Shown one piece after another: positions 12,001-13,940 of a stretch of 13,940 nt of DNA; position 1 is the stretch's first letter, and every line of letters starts with the position of its first letter. Under the pieces are notes generated by a model. The model saw only the letters and a program-made list of their open reading frames with translations. It was not told the DNA's origin and did not search any database. The stretch spans positions 1 through 13,940 of the forward strand of contig JAOZRP010000023.1 in the NCBI GenBank assembly GCA_029940125.1. The letters are read 5' to 3'. A program made the position numbers and the translations under genes. This DNA comes from a bacterium. Lineage in GTDB: Bacteria; Desulfobacterota; Anaeroferrophillalia; Anaeroferrophillales; Anaeroferrophillaceae.

Positions 12001-13940
12001 GCCGGAGGCTGGAGCTCTTTAGGCAGCATCAGCGCCACGGGCACGGCGGACAAGGTCAGGCTGGTCAATACCGCCGGTGGCCTGGTCGCGGCCTGGCTGG
12101 ACACCTCAAGCGGCCTGGCCCAGATTTACGCCAGACGGTTTGACGGCTCCTCCTGGGTTGAATTCGGTACCGGGGCGGCCTCGGGAAGCGGACTGTCCGC
12201 CTCGATGAGCGGCATCGAAAACTTTGCCTTTGCCGGCGACGGCACAAAGGTGGCGGTGGCCTGGACCGAAACCGTGGCCGGGGTGGAACAGGTGTATGCC
12301 CTGGAAAACGCCGCCGGTTCCTGGAACCAGCTTGGCAACTCGGCAAGCGGCGACGGCATCAGCAAAAATCCGCTTGACAGCCGCAATCCCACCCTTGTCT
12401 ACCACGACGGCTCCCTGTTCGTGGCCTGGGAGCAGGTTGACGAGGACTGGAACCAGACCTCGGGCACGGTTGAACTCAACCGGGAGATTTACGCCGCCCA
12501 TTATAACGGTTCAACCTGGCAGGCAGCCGGGATCGCAGCTATGACAGCCGGAGGCGTCTCCAGCAGTGCAGTGGACGCCCGCAATCCCCGGCTGGCAGCC
12601 GGCGGCGGTGAGCTGTATTTGCTCTGGACCGACAGCCGGATAAGCAGTGAAGGCTTGCAGAGCAGTCATCTCTACAGCAAAAAATGGAACGGCGGCAGTT
12701 TTAGTGAAGAACTTGCCGGCGATGCCGCCGGCTACGGCATCAGCCCCACCGGCGGCGAACAGGAAGCCGCGAGCCTGACGGTCGACAGTGACGGCCATCC
12801 CTTTGTCGCCTGGATGGACTCCGTTTCCGGGAAGCAGGAAATCCATGTCAGGGGGAATACCTTTGATATCAACCATATTTTCCAGGCTGACGCTTCCACT
12901 TCCATTCAGGATATTCTCGATGGCAACAACCTGGGACCGGGTGATGTGATTTACGTCAGCGGCGCTCATGCCGAGGCGGTTGTCGTCAATGCCGATGATG
13001 CCGGAGTTTTGATCATCGGCGCGCCGGATCATGAAACAGTGCTGTCCGGAACCATTAGCCTGAACAATGCCGACGGCAGCTGTCTGCAACGTTTGACCAT
13101 CAACGGTCCGCTGACCCTGGACAACTCCGCGGCCACCCTGCAGGACAACATCATAACCGGCACGGTTACCGTTAACAGCGGCACAGAGGCCCGGATAACC
13201 CATAACGATTTTGCCGGGGGCGTACTGGTGCTGAACGGCGGGGATGCTGAGACACGCTTCAACAGTTTTGCCGGCGCGACAGGCGGAATCAGGATAACTG
13301 CAGAGTCCGGGGGAATCATTGACCAGAACGATATCCAGGCAACCGGAACCGCCCTGGAAATCAGCGCCCCCTTTACCGGGGAAATCACCGCCAACAGCAT
13401 CCATGATTCCCTGGTGGGCGTCAGCTTCGATGCCCTGGCCCGGCTGGCAGCCAACCGGATTTTTGCCAACTCTACTGGAATAATCGCAAGCCTTGCTGCT
13501 GACAACGAGGCCCTGGGCTTTGTCGGAACCGGAGAAGCAAATGAAATTTTCGGCAATGATCTGGGGGTAAACCTGGTTGACGGCCGGATGCAGAACCAGC
13601 ATATTTACGAAAATGCTATTGGCGTCAGCGGCTCCGGCCTCCTGGGCGGCGACAGCCTTGACAACGCCAACCTGATTGAAAACAACGTGACCGGCGTGGG
13701 CGGTTTCACCGGCTTAATCCAGTTTAACCGCATTGCCGGCAACCAGACCGGAATTGCCGCCACCGACCAGCAGCAGATTTTCCATAACCTTGTTTACCGC
13801 AATACCGCAGCCGGCCTGCTGGTCAGCGGCGCCACCGATGTCCGCACCGTCAACAACACCTGGTACGCGGCGGTGGGCGACAATATCAGGATTGAAAACG
13901 GCAGCAGCAACGTGGAGGTGAGAAACTCCATCCTCTGGGC
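22..13940 (+). CDS. Giant LEPR-XLL / RTX modular adhesin-like protein (3' partial)
   Basis: One frame stays open from the ATG to the window edge, giving 4,639 complete codons with no stop, so the C-terminus is missing. The ATG is the first start after an in-frame TAA at 13-15 and lies upstream of the LEPR-XLL motif, which belongs near the N-terminus of such proteins. Domains in residue order: LEPR-XLL (27-38), seven hook/beta modules (about 48-2747), pre-RTX domain (2748-2853), RTX repeats (2854-3833), linker, beta-propeller (about 3905-4282), beta-helix (4283 to end). I found only five cysteines, and Asp, Asn and Gly are abundant, as in large secreted calcium-binding adhesins. There is no hydrophobic Sec signal peptide, so export through a type I secretion system is inferred from the RTX content; the C-terminal signal would lie beyond the window. 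The probable role is surface adhesion or extracellular matrix. No enzyme active site was recognised. The coding assignment is very secure and the function is inferred. Confidence 0.97.
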   Translation, partial: MTNLRSLFERARKAKLPHTNKNRKIHFETLEPRLLLDGISPEAETALVNGLHDFKDWAAVLEAAGGMGQQLPLIDMTVGQALGVKTLIQDKLIDPLATVLDGDTSTAATTEEVVSVLDGLTETTGLVTGGLEGSRYVFDLTFEPTRTIETTPLQLSESLDFNMEITDSANLAVDASLHLDFSFGYDTEDGNFFLTFDQFSAGTEINATEVGLSLRLGFLDAGVADGTAHLEATVNIAITDPDNSDANSYITIADLQNISATTNLDASISGSASLELPLSSSLTTSAPVLDLTWSSLENPSSVSSNIMDSSLDEFRNFFDISPETALAGLQSLPDLLAGIAGTAALGQELPIIGNGLADVVSVATDIQGFVDDLPDFTTAQGLQSALQTALDNLAPGNTVTMETSANDLQFGFQFSKDFSQSLDFSLERELSGLTLNLNGEVTATGSVATGIKFGLAFDTGIPEANRFYLLEGDGSFIDLAFKIINDAPITAMATLGLVNVGIENGGIALAGRTNNSIDRNKNATARINLVDSGGGAAGDGKITLAEILESPTDIIDSPSFDAAAQAEFDLVPPVASSENVHVVLDWYDLSNPSSIHADYNASALTAMLSSPEDLLNSGILDSVAAAGLRSLGTWFDSMVNATDKAPFNTRLPLINKTLTELVSLDDLLPRISTALMSFLDTPDAATDDFVSQAAASLTDLANTDPAMAINFLDNRLFAGVLAAGDEAAADWLGYVPDSEILLFNVGFRLEKSLADETLSMFKNDNSLGVNFEAPVTIDTSLNLDFTFGYNLTQGMSVDDAFFIRLNNFTAGIDIDLNASADFNLGMGLLDASVENGTIDFTAEVAATLANPDNDTSGIITLGEISGTSPAGLLSFAITQSSLSASLPLRADLLGTGARTTLIIEGDPLRGEAPVFHLEGTDITEFSNFSDLTPSTLLSAFDQIANLLSQIIGTDILNTRIPLVDTSVGEVLDFGRAFGDQVTSLLYNFDGTPAYQDISQLEKLLNRVLVRAGGAALPENGVLTTDAVFSISLNDSAPVPVTLSAAATSDFNSRLQLIDYVNTTLEGISGLAGVTSGITADGHLFLNAPEDTSSFRLTVNPADPDNSAFTALGFLAEQANALSGITVNFDRTRDQLLFTMQVNHNFAAFETGFDFDRDFQHLANFSISDSHFSVDADGGLNITFGIDLSSANTILKAPRPVTAWQLADDARFQLLLNSFGGADDGTEQEPARVDVVLTGSATAENSSADDLAADLNNALQAALREAGFEGDQVAAGIEHTAEGDFLTLTTKGGLGGSSLILFAHPDDPAVTELGFTQCYQDKITLTAASPLPVNGRLSGPAAFSLAINGNAPVSISVSADNSNENRQDLVDDISTALAGANLENITAELMGNNLTFTVTGPAASLVITAAADDPAATELGLEENMNLGPVPINRIINLHFEGAPLPENGQLTADATFQIFLNDADPVAVTINSDDTDGQENDTDPNQCRRNLIDDINRAIANAGISDITAMLGSAGHLVFTATGPAGTSLKVTAEAADPAITELGMLAEQIAEAPINSQIAATSMFDQLVLKNLGFSGSMDIEGSFDANADFAGLVGVTITGAGAELHGEIDYDLFNSYDPVRVADLVDHLTDLADYLNFNPADMMPDGSFTVDLPVEVEGTAAAILGMDIDPETPLSMSISAGNPNGSLFDFDSWNFDLSGLDELANFDNFEMPSIFEALQLVIDFLQDLGDNTLLSKEIPLIDTSLNDVLSFTDDLLAALNDFQNDPATALTNLESKLEEALDQVLGDSDDNVSMQFFPDTNTLQFGLSFTRAPQLDPLNLDLNLETLGLGELADLPGIGNLIDVSTGGSLTIEPEFTFDLIFGVDMADADAIRPYIDEASNLSLGLGINGDDLSFSLALGPLGVFVVDGQVAVDGQVPPENQDGNGKAEFTVGLQGNPGDRYYDINTLTDEISIDVNGKVYANLPVRFPTENEYISGEESTSNFTLVIDNLGSLLTALFNQTSTDGLISFEIPDVEGGFENLFNSENMFGNLVGILDGIDLALETLQGLVSDGVFGRSLPLVGNNLQDAADFFGDIRASIATARTVIESVGDPEIARDYLFYLLADNDNYDHSHEYGSLPRLGLLQELDGEAGLTPDDIILLADGNPWNSEDPPGPENIQDASFQLALGGNLSGNLPPINFDIGLPGLGLEITDGTVNASIGWTLNFGFGIDRNQGFYLMPNLDNPQNPSTPLDLLDIDLGISLDDEFSANANLGFLGVEITADADGDDIDGDGIADSTGFDASIAVTAGSSSDKIYFDDLMNQGVSDFDFGFNAETLATVNLDLNLGFGLENGVSKNFPSLTSDFYMTWEFDQGDDLSGQLPEAGFYNISLDFGEFLSQFVGDVLGPVQAVLEPVQPLIDILTYPLPVISDLAGEPFTMLDLASYIPGGVAEAADWIDSAIGIINLINKVKSLGDSVTITLGDIVFSDGKTETSFDLRWGLGDDSPSHPHALPEHPFDALLEGGRLVASSIDEITAAIKDGNPDSAGSQFLTSTSAVGGGLQFPIYEDPISIMGLFFGRDVDLIKYVMPTLKVEFSYRQSFGPVWATPPVYVNIGGRLGAQVDLAFGYDTHGIHQFIDNTDNPALLFNGLYIDDRIAENGDDPPEARLYGELGAGASVDVVLAELGVEGGIFAELGLNIHDPDGDGKLHTDELMENPACIFDLSGALGAYLRLFWELDLFFFSIGDEYELARVTLLDFDIPCDAPQPQLATLESDGTLVLNVGNRADIRGIETGTKDEEYTVSAMGPGIVKVEAFGIEQYYGDADLFVNAITANAGDGDDIITIKGTPTAKYADDPNNPPPEDPPPLTVTIHGGDGNDLLVGSGEIDYLYGDEGIDIIQGGDGDDILFAHNGTSASLVTSKEKLDGGGGDDKIYGGGGRDIIDGGTGDDEIYGGGGNDIIYGSAGDDLIFGGRGIDSLMGQAGADILYGGAGADFISGGDDGDEVYGDSDGANYSSQAVTLYGNPRTDNDGDDIIFGDGYSFEQFARYDHNRAKEIAESFIRGTVGNLNFIEKYIPNFVEIKVRQMLSRQGDELFLAPGPDTISGGGGDDLIFAEPVLRQQEQWTPQDNYIAGGTGADLIIGGLAADTIYGEDADGSHSTNLIDDSDLIYALAGNDSIWGGSGADIIYAGDDADTVHGGSEDDVIYGEAGDDEIYGDSGNDLIEGHGGNDLIHGNTGDDNLRGFEGDDQIYGDDGDDLVYGDTGSDTLYGGRGGDYIIGGYQDDIIYGEDDSGNHSIDPLDDSDLIYGSRGDDTIYGNFGNDMLYGNSGRDIIQGGRGRDTIWGGSEADLVYGEDQYGIQSAILLDDSDIIHGETGNDEIYGQTGDDTIYGNENDDFLDGGTGDDTIYGSTGSDVIYGDSGNDTISGNEDDDFIHGGDGSDVLTGNSGVDYIYGGLGADSISGGSQDDFLYGQEGADTIYGNENNDLIEGGADDDTIYGDSGADLIYGQAGADLITGGSERDRIFGGSGDDDISGNEGDDLLHGGSGQDIIHGGVDNDEIFADSGVGDHLYGDEGNDRITGSDDGAGHDPDFTDGVWFGDVIDGGSGADTIMAMAGADLVRGGEGDDVIYGSSGDDLLLGGAGRDVIHGESGDDTLYGHDHGESVDDNANDTLYGELGDDFLSGEGGNDFLDGGFGTDSLSGGGGNDELRAGFGANNLLHGDGGNDLLRGADDGADQLFGDGGRDRIYGYGGNDVISGGAGDDIIDGGAGDDVIAGNGGSDLLVGGRDHDILYGHSEDGSGDDAAVDYLYGDFGTNTDDAGAGADRLYGNDGNDFLFGEYGDDLIVAGGGVSDFVDYGNAGDDAAFTAPAATEAPALQVPDDDNARAASTLPTGIDDLGRWAEYAGGGLAAGNAPALEPDMTAGNNGQYVVWADGRNGNMEIYLARHTESGWQQLAGSAEQGGISNTISASRRPTVVLDDSGAPVVAWTEISESGTDILAARYDAAANSGAGGWSSLGSISATGTADKVRLVNTAGGLVAAWLDTSSGLAQIYARRFDGSSWVEFGTGAASGSGLSASMSGIENFAFAGDGTKVAVAWTETVAGVEQVYALENAAGSWNQLGNSASGDGISKNPLDSRNPTLVYHDGSLFVAWEQVDEDWNQTSGTVELNREIYAAHYNGSTWQAAGIAAMTAGGVSSSAVDARNPRLAAGGGELYLLWTDSRISSEGLQSSHLYSKKWNGGSFSEELAGDAAGYGISPTGGEQEAASLTVDSDGHPFVAWMDSVSGKQEIHVRGNTFDINHIFQADASTSIQDILDGNNLGPGDVIYVSGAHAEAVVVNADDAGVLIIGAPDHETVLSGTISLNNADGSCLQRLTINGPLTLDNSAATLQDNIITGTVTVNSGTEARITHNDFAGGVLVLNGGDAETRFNSFAGATGGIRITAESGGIIDQNDIQATGTALEISAPFTGEITANSIHDSLVGVSFDALARLAANRIFANSTGIIASLAADNEALGFVGTGEANEIFGNDLGVNLVDGRMQNQHIYENAIGVSGSGLLGGDSLDNANLIENNVTGVGGFTGLIQFNRIAGNQTGIAATDQQQIFHNLVYRNTAAGLLVSGATDVRTVNNTWYAAVGDNIRIENGSSNVEVRNSILW
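100..135 (+). other. LEPR-XLL N-terminal motif
   Basis: Residues 27-38 read FETLEPRLLLDG, a clear match to the LEPR-XLL signature found near the N-terminus of very long bacterial exported proteins. It follows a basic stretch (residues 1-24 hold many Arg and Lys) with no hydrophobic core, unlike a Sec signal peptide. The motif's mechanism is not something I can state with certainty; its presence here mainly marks the protein class and supports the chosen start codon. Confidence 0.9.
163..960 (+). repeat. Hook/beta supermodule 1
   Basis: The first of seven tandem protein modules. A helical hook carries LPLIDMTVGQAL (from position 232). The beta-rich part begins with alternating hydrophobic residues, holds FSFGYD at 562-579, then a strand pair around LGFLDAGVADGT, and ends in the acidic loop NSDANSYITIAD (748-783). 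That loop fits an EF-hand-like pattern with N, D, N at positions 1, 3, 5, Ile at 8 and Asp at 12. A Ser/Thr-rich tail leads into the next hook. Boundaries are approximate. Confidence 0.72.
961..1857 (+). repeat. Hook/beta supermodule 2
   Basis: The hook carries LPIIGNGLADVV (from 1066), preceded by the helical LQSLPDLLAGIAG. The beta part contains IKFGLAFD (1372-1395), corresponding to the FG-x-D motif of the other copies but with two extra residues. The acidic loop region is VDSGGGAAGDGKITLAEI (1609-1662): GDGKITLAE keeps the second half of an EF-hand-like loop (Asp5, Gly6, Ile8, Glu12), while its first half is Gly/Ala-rich and probably weakened. It aligns by order and spacing with modules 1 and 3. 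Confidence 0.68.
1858..2811 (+). repeat. Hook/beta supermodule 3
   Basis: The hook carries LPLINKTLTELVSLDDLL (from 1972). The beta part contains FTFGYN (2374-2391), followed by LNASADFNLGMGLLDAS and ENGTIDFTAEV, which match module 1 closely. It ends in DNDTSGIITLGE (2575-2610), a textbook 12-residue EF-hand-like loop. The tail GLLSFAITQSSLSASLPL and a segment near SNFSDLTPSTLLSAFDQI lead into hook 4. Modules 1 and 3 are the most alike of the seven. Confidence 0.75.
2575..2610 (+). other. EF-hand-like loop in module 3
   Basis: DNDTSGIITLGE fits the 12-residue calcium-loop pattern: Asp1, Asp3, Ser5, Gly6, Ile8, Glu12. It sits at the end of the beta-domain, at the position where module 7 has its canonical loop. 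Confidence 0.65.
3067..3372 (+). repeat. LG-ending repeat, copy 1 (flagellin-IN-like)
   Basis: It begins LPENGVLTTDAVFSISLND and ends FTALGFLAEQ. The pattern is a strand pair with alternating hydrophobics, a helix (DYVNTTLEGISG), then two strands (HLFLNA, FRLTV), then an acidic (A)DPD...LG ending. This order resembles the flagellin hook IN fold found in FliD and in large adhesins; the resemblance is by eye. It sits between hook 4 and the beta-domain of module 4. Confidence 0.65.
3610..3969 (+). repeat. LG-ending repeat, copy 2 (flagellin-IN-like)
   Basis: This copy has the same strand-helix-strand-strand order, with the helix at DDLAADLNNALQAALREAG and the ending DDPAVTELGFTQ. It is longer than the other copies because of an acidic loop near GGADDGTEQEPARV. 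It starts directly after the FG motif region of module 4, so it interrupts that beta-domain. Confidence 0.65.
4006..4290 (+). repeat. LG-ending repeat, copy 3 (flagellin-IN-like)
   Basis: It begins PLPVNGRLSGPAAFSLAING, has the helix RQDLVDDISTALAGA, strands NLTFTVTGPAASLVIT, and ends DDPAATELGLEEN. It is the cleanest copy and lies end to end with copy 2. Confidence 0.7.
4348..4668 (+). repeat. LG-ending repeat, copy 4 (flagellin-IN-like)
   Basis: It begins PLPENGQLTADATFQIFLND, nearly the same opening as copy 1, has the helix RRNLIDDINRAIANAG, strands HLVFTATGPAGTSLKVT, and ends DPAITELGMLAEQ. The LAEQ ending is also shared with copy 1, suggesting that copies 1 and 4 are the closest pair. 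An acidic loop (DTDGQENDTDPNQ) could bind calcium. Confidence 0.68.
5158..6087 (+). repeat. Hook/beta supermodule 5
   Basis: The hook IPLIDTSLNDVLSF (from 5239) is nearly identical to that of module 4. A long helical stretch follows (LESKLEEALDQVLG). The beta part contains IFGVD (5611-5625). The acidic loop region (5833-5880, GNPGDRYYDINTLTDE) is divergent, and a second candidate, ENQDGNGKAEF, lies just upstream. A small in-frame duplication occurs inside this module. Confidence 0.7.
5746..5778 (+). repeat. Short tandem duplication, period 18 nt
   Basis: The 15-mer gttgacggccaggtg occurs at 5746-5760 and again at 5764-5778, separated by gcc, giving VDGQV-A-VDGQV. The exact nucleotide identity points to a recent slippage duplication that preserved the frame. 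Confidence 0.9.
6088..7149 (+). repeat. Hook/beta supermodule 6
   Basis: The hook carries LPLVGNNLQDAADFFGDI (from 6202), followed by helices. A unique stretch near LLADNDNYDHSHEYG precedes the beta part. The FG motif is FGFGID (6646-6663). After LGFLGVEI there is an acidic insertion, DADGDDIDGDGIAD, and the usual loop position (about 6889-6927) reads AGSSSDKIYFDDL. Confidence 0.7.
6817..6858 (+). other. Acidic DxDGD calcium-loop-like insertion
   Basis: The fourteen residues DADGDDIDGDGIAD resemble a thrombospondin type 3 or EF-hand-like calcium loop. They fall in the hairpin after LGFLGVEI in module 6, where other modules have a short turn. Calcium binding is inferred from composition and spacing only. 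Confidence 0.6.
7150..8262 (+). repeat. Hook/beta supermodule 7
   Basis: The last copy. The hook is the most divergent, LPVISDLAGEPFTMLDLA (from 7246), and is flanked by Pro/Leu-rich helices. The beta part starts with VTITLGDIVFSDGKTETSFD. The FG motif is LAFGYD (7840-7857). The acidic loop DPDGDGKLHTDE (8071-8106) is a perfect EF-hand pattern. An aromatic and hydrophobic tail (LRLFWELDLFFFSIGDEYEL) follows; its alternation suggests beta strands rather than a membrane helix. No hook follows it, so the repeat series ends here. Confidence 0.7.
8071..8106 (+). other. Canonical EF-hand-like loop in module 7
   Basis: DPDGDGKLHTDE has Asp at 1, 3 and 5, Gly at 6, Leu at 8 and Glu at 12, the full canonical pattern. 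The flanks are beta-like rather than paired helices, so this is an isolated calcium loop, not a paired EF-hand domain. Confidence 0.75.
8263..8580 (+). other. Pre-RTX domain and Pro-rich linker
   Basis: Residues 2748-2853. A beta-rich stretch (TLVLNVGNRADIRG ... EYTVSAMGPGIVKVEAFG) leads to NAGDGDDIITIKG, a first isolated RTX-type repeat. An acidic, proline-rich spacer (ADDPNNPPPEDPPP, about 8530-8571) then separates it from the main array. The spacer is probably flexible. Confidence 0.65.
9088..9240 (+). other. Non-RTX helical insert inside the RTX array
   Basis: About 51 residues with no nonapeptide pattern interrupt the array: YSFEQFARYDHNRAKEIAES, then IRGTVGNLNFIEKYIPNFVE and IKVRQMLSRQ. 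The stretch is rich in Lys, Arg, Glu and aromatics, unlike the Gly/Asp repeats, and is predicted mostly helical by eye. Its DNA (about 9175-9235) is visibly more AT-rich than its neighbours. RTX repeats resume at DTISGGGGDDLIF. Possible roles are a capping, binding or spacer element; I do not recognise it. Confidence 0.7.
9421..9480 (+). repeat. Acidic RTX insert GED...DDSD, copy 1
   Basis: GEDADGSHSTNLIDDSDLIY is a 20-residue element that replaces the usual nonapeptide turn. It shares its GED start, central Gly/Ser and DDSD-x-I end with two later copies. Confidence 0.75.
9832..9891 (+). repeat. Acidic RTX insert GED...DDSD, copy 2
   Basis: GEDDSGNHSIDPLDDSDLIY aligns with copy 1 without gaps, keeping GED, HS, and DDSDLIY. 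Confidence 0.75.
10027..10086 (+). repeat. Acidic RTX insert GED...DDSD, copy 3
   Basis: GEDQYGIQSAILLDDSDIIH aligns without gaps with copies 1 and 2 but has a more hydrophobic centre. It is followed at once by a regular repeat (GETGNDEIY). Confidence 0.72.
10129..10599 (+). repeat. Higher-order RTX repeats carrying GNE, spaced in multiples of 54 nt
   Basis: The variant repeat GNE-x-(D/N)D begins at 10141, 10249, 10411 and 10573. The spacings are 108, 162 and 162 nt, all exact multiples of 54 nt (18 residues, one beta-roll turn). DTIYG units at 10129, 10183 and 10399 keep the same register (54 and 216 nt apart). This implies duplication of blocks of whole turns, so the GNE variants would stack on one face of the roll. 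Confidence 0.75.
11521..11733 (+). other. Ala/Pro-rich linker after the RTX array
   Basis: RTX regularity fades through VSDFVDYGNAGDD into a low-complexity stretch (TAPAATEAPALQVPDDDNA), then DDLGRWAEYAGGG. No known domain is recognised; it probably acts as a flexible or spacer segment between the beta-roll and the propeller. Confidence 0.6.
11734..12867 (+). other. Probable seven-bladed beta-propeller
   Basis: Seven copies of a strand ending in a conserved tryptophan (VVWAD, VVAWTE, VAAWLD, VAVAWTE, FVAWEQ, YLLWTD, FVAWMD) have their Trp codons at 11764, 11932, 12094, 12262, 12427, 12625 and 12811, or 54-66 residues apart. Most are followed by a strand such as IYARRFDG and by a W-x-x-LG turn (GWQQLAG, GWSSLG, SWVEFG, SWNQLG). 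This is the pattern of BNR/sialidase-like or similar propellers. I see no true Asp-box (SxDxGxTW) and no sialidase catalytic set, so a binding role is more likely than catalysis. Confidence 0.75.
12868..13940 (+). other. Right-handed parallel beta-helix domain (truncated by window)
   Basis: The start resembles the N-terminal cap of pectate-lyase-type helices: SIQDILDGNNLGPGDVIYVS, then VLIIGAPDHETVLSG. Rungs of roughly 20-25 residues follow with Asn ladders such as ATLQDNIITG, ARITHNDFAGG, GEITANSIHDSLVGVSF, AANRIFANSTGII, NANLIENNVTGV and IQFNRIAGNQTGI. The visible part ends in NNTWYAA ... VRNSILW, a turn typical of these repeats. In related proteins this fold binds or cleaves polysaccharides or forms adhesin shafts; no catalytic residues can be assigned. 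The domain continues past the window. Confidence 0.82.

Noticed and set aside
11734..12867. Sialidase enzyme
   Set aside because: The propeller-like repeats lack Asp-boxes and the catalytic Arg, Tyr and Asp arrangement cannot be found, so only a fold-level call is made.
12511..13602. Antisense ORF of 363 codons (also 3793-4908, 371 codons, and 901-1809, 302 codons)
   Set aside because: They lie wholly opposite the giant coding frame, show no recognisable domains, and their composition mirrors the sense codons. The sense frame has clear domain motifs throughout.

Overview
The window holds one gene. After a 21-base leader, a single reading frame on the + strand opens at position 22 and runs without a stop to the last base: 4,639 complete codons, with the 3' end outside the window. 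I translated this frame line by line. Every other long ORF, including several antisense ones of 200-370 codons, is a shadow of it.

The product is a giant, acidic, cysteine-poor, modular protein of the exported adhesin or matrix type. In order it has: a short basic N-terminus with a LEPR-XLL motif (residues 27-38); seven tandem copies of a large module of about 270-400 residues (about 48-2747), each made of a helical hook with an (L/I)P-hydrophobic motif followed by a beta-rich domain with an F-G-aromatic/aliphatic-D/N motif and, near its end, an EF-hand-like acidic loop; four roughly 100-residue repeats ending in (T)-x-LG, one between the hook and beta-domain of module 4 and three inside that beta-domain; a pre-RTX domain and Pro-rich linker; about 1,000 residues of calcium-binding RTX nonapeptides (2854-3833) broken by a helical insert and by a family of acidic inserts; an Ala/Pro-rich linker; a probable seven-bladed beta-propeller marked by seven evenly spaced tryptophans; and a right-handed parallel beta-helix cut off by the window edge.

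No host gene is present to fix the taxonomy. The LEPR-XLL N-terminus, RTX repeats and lack of a Sec signal point to a Gram-negative bacterium that would export this protein by a type I-like route. The moderately high GC and general style would suit a Desulfobacterota-like or similar environmental lineage, but that is a weak inference. The likely role is a cell-surface or released calcium-stiffened adhesin or matrix fibre. The propeller and beta-helix after the RTX block could be the ligand- or glycan-contacting parts. No catalytic residues were identified.

The most interesting structure is the sevenfold hook plus beta-domain supermodule with its recurring calcium-loop position, and the nested repeats inside its fourth copy. 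Close behind are the RTX array's higher-order periodicity in exact multiples of 54 nt and the unusual order RTX, then propeller, then beta-helix.
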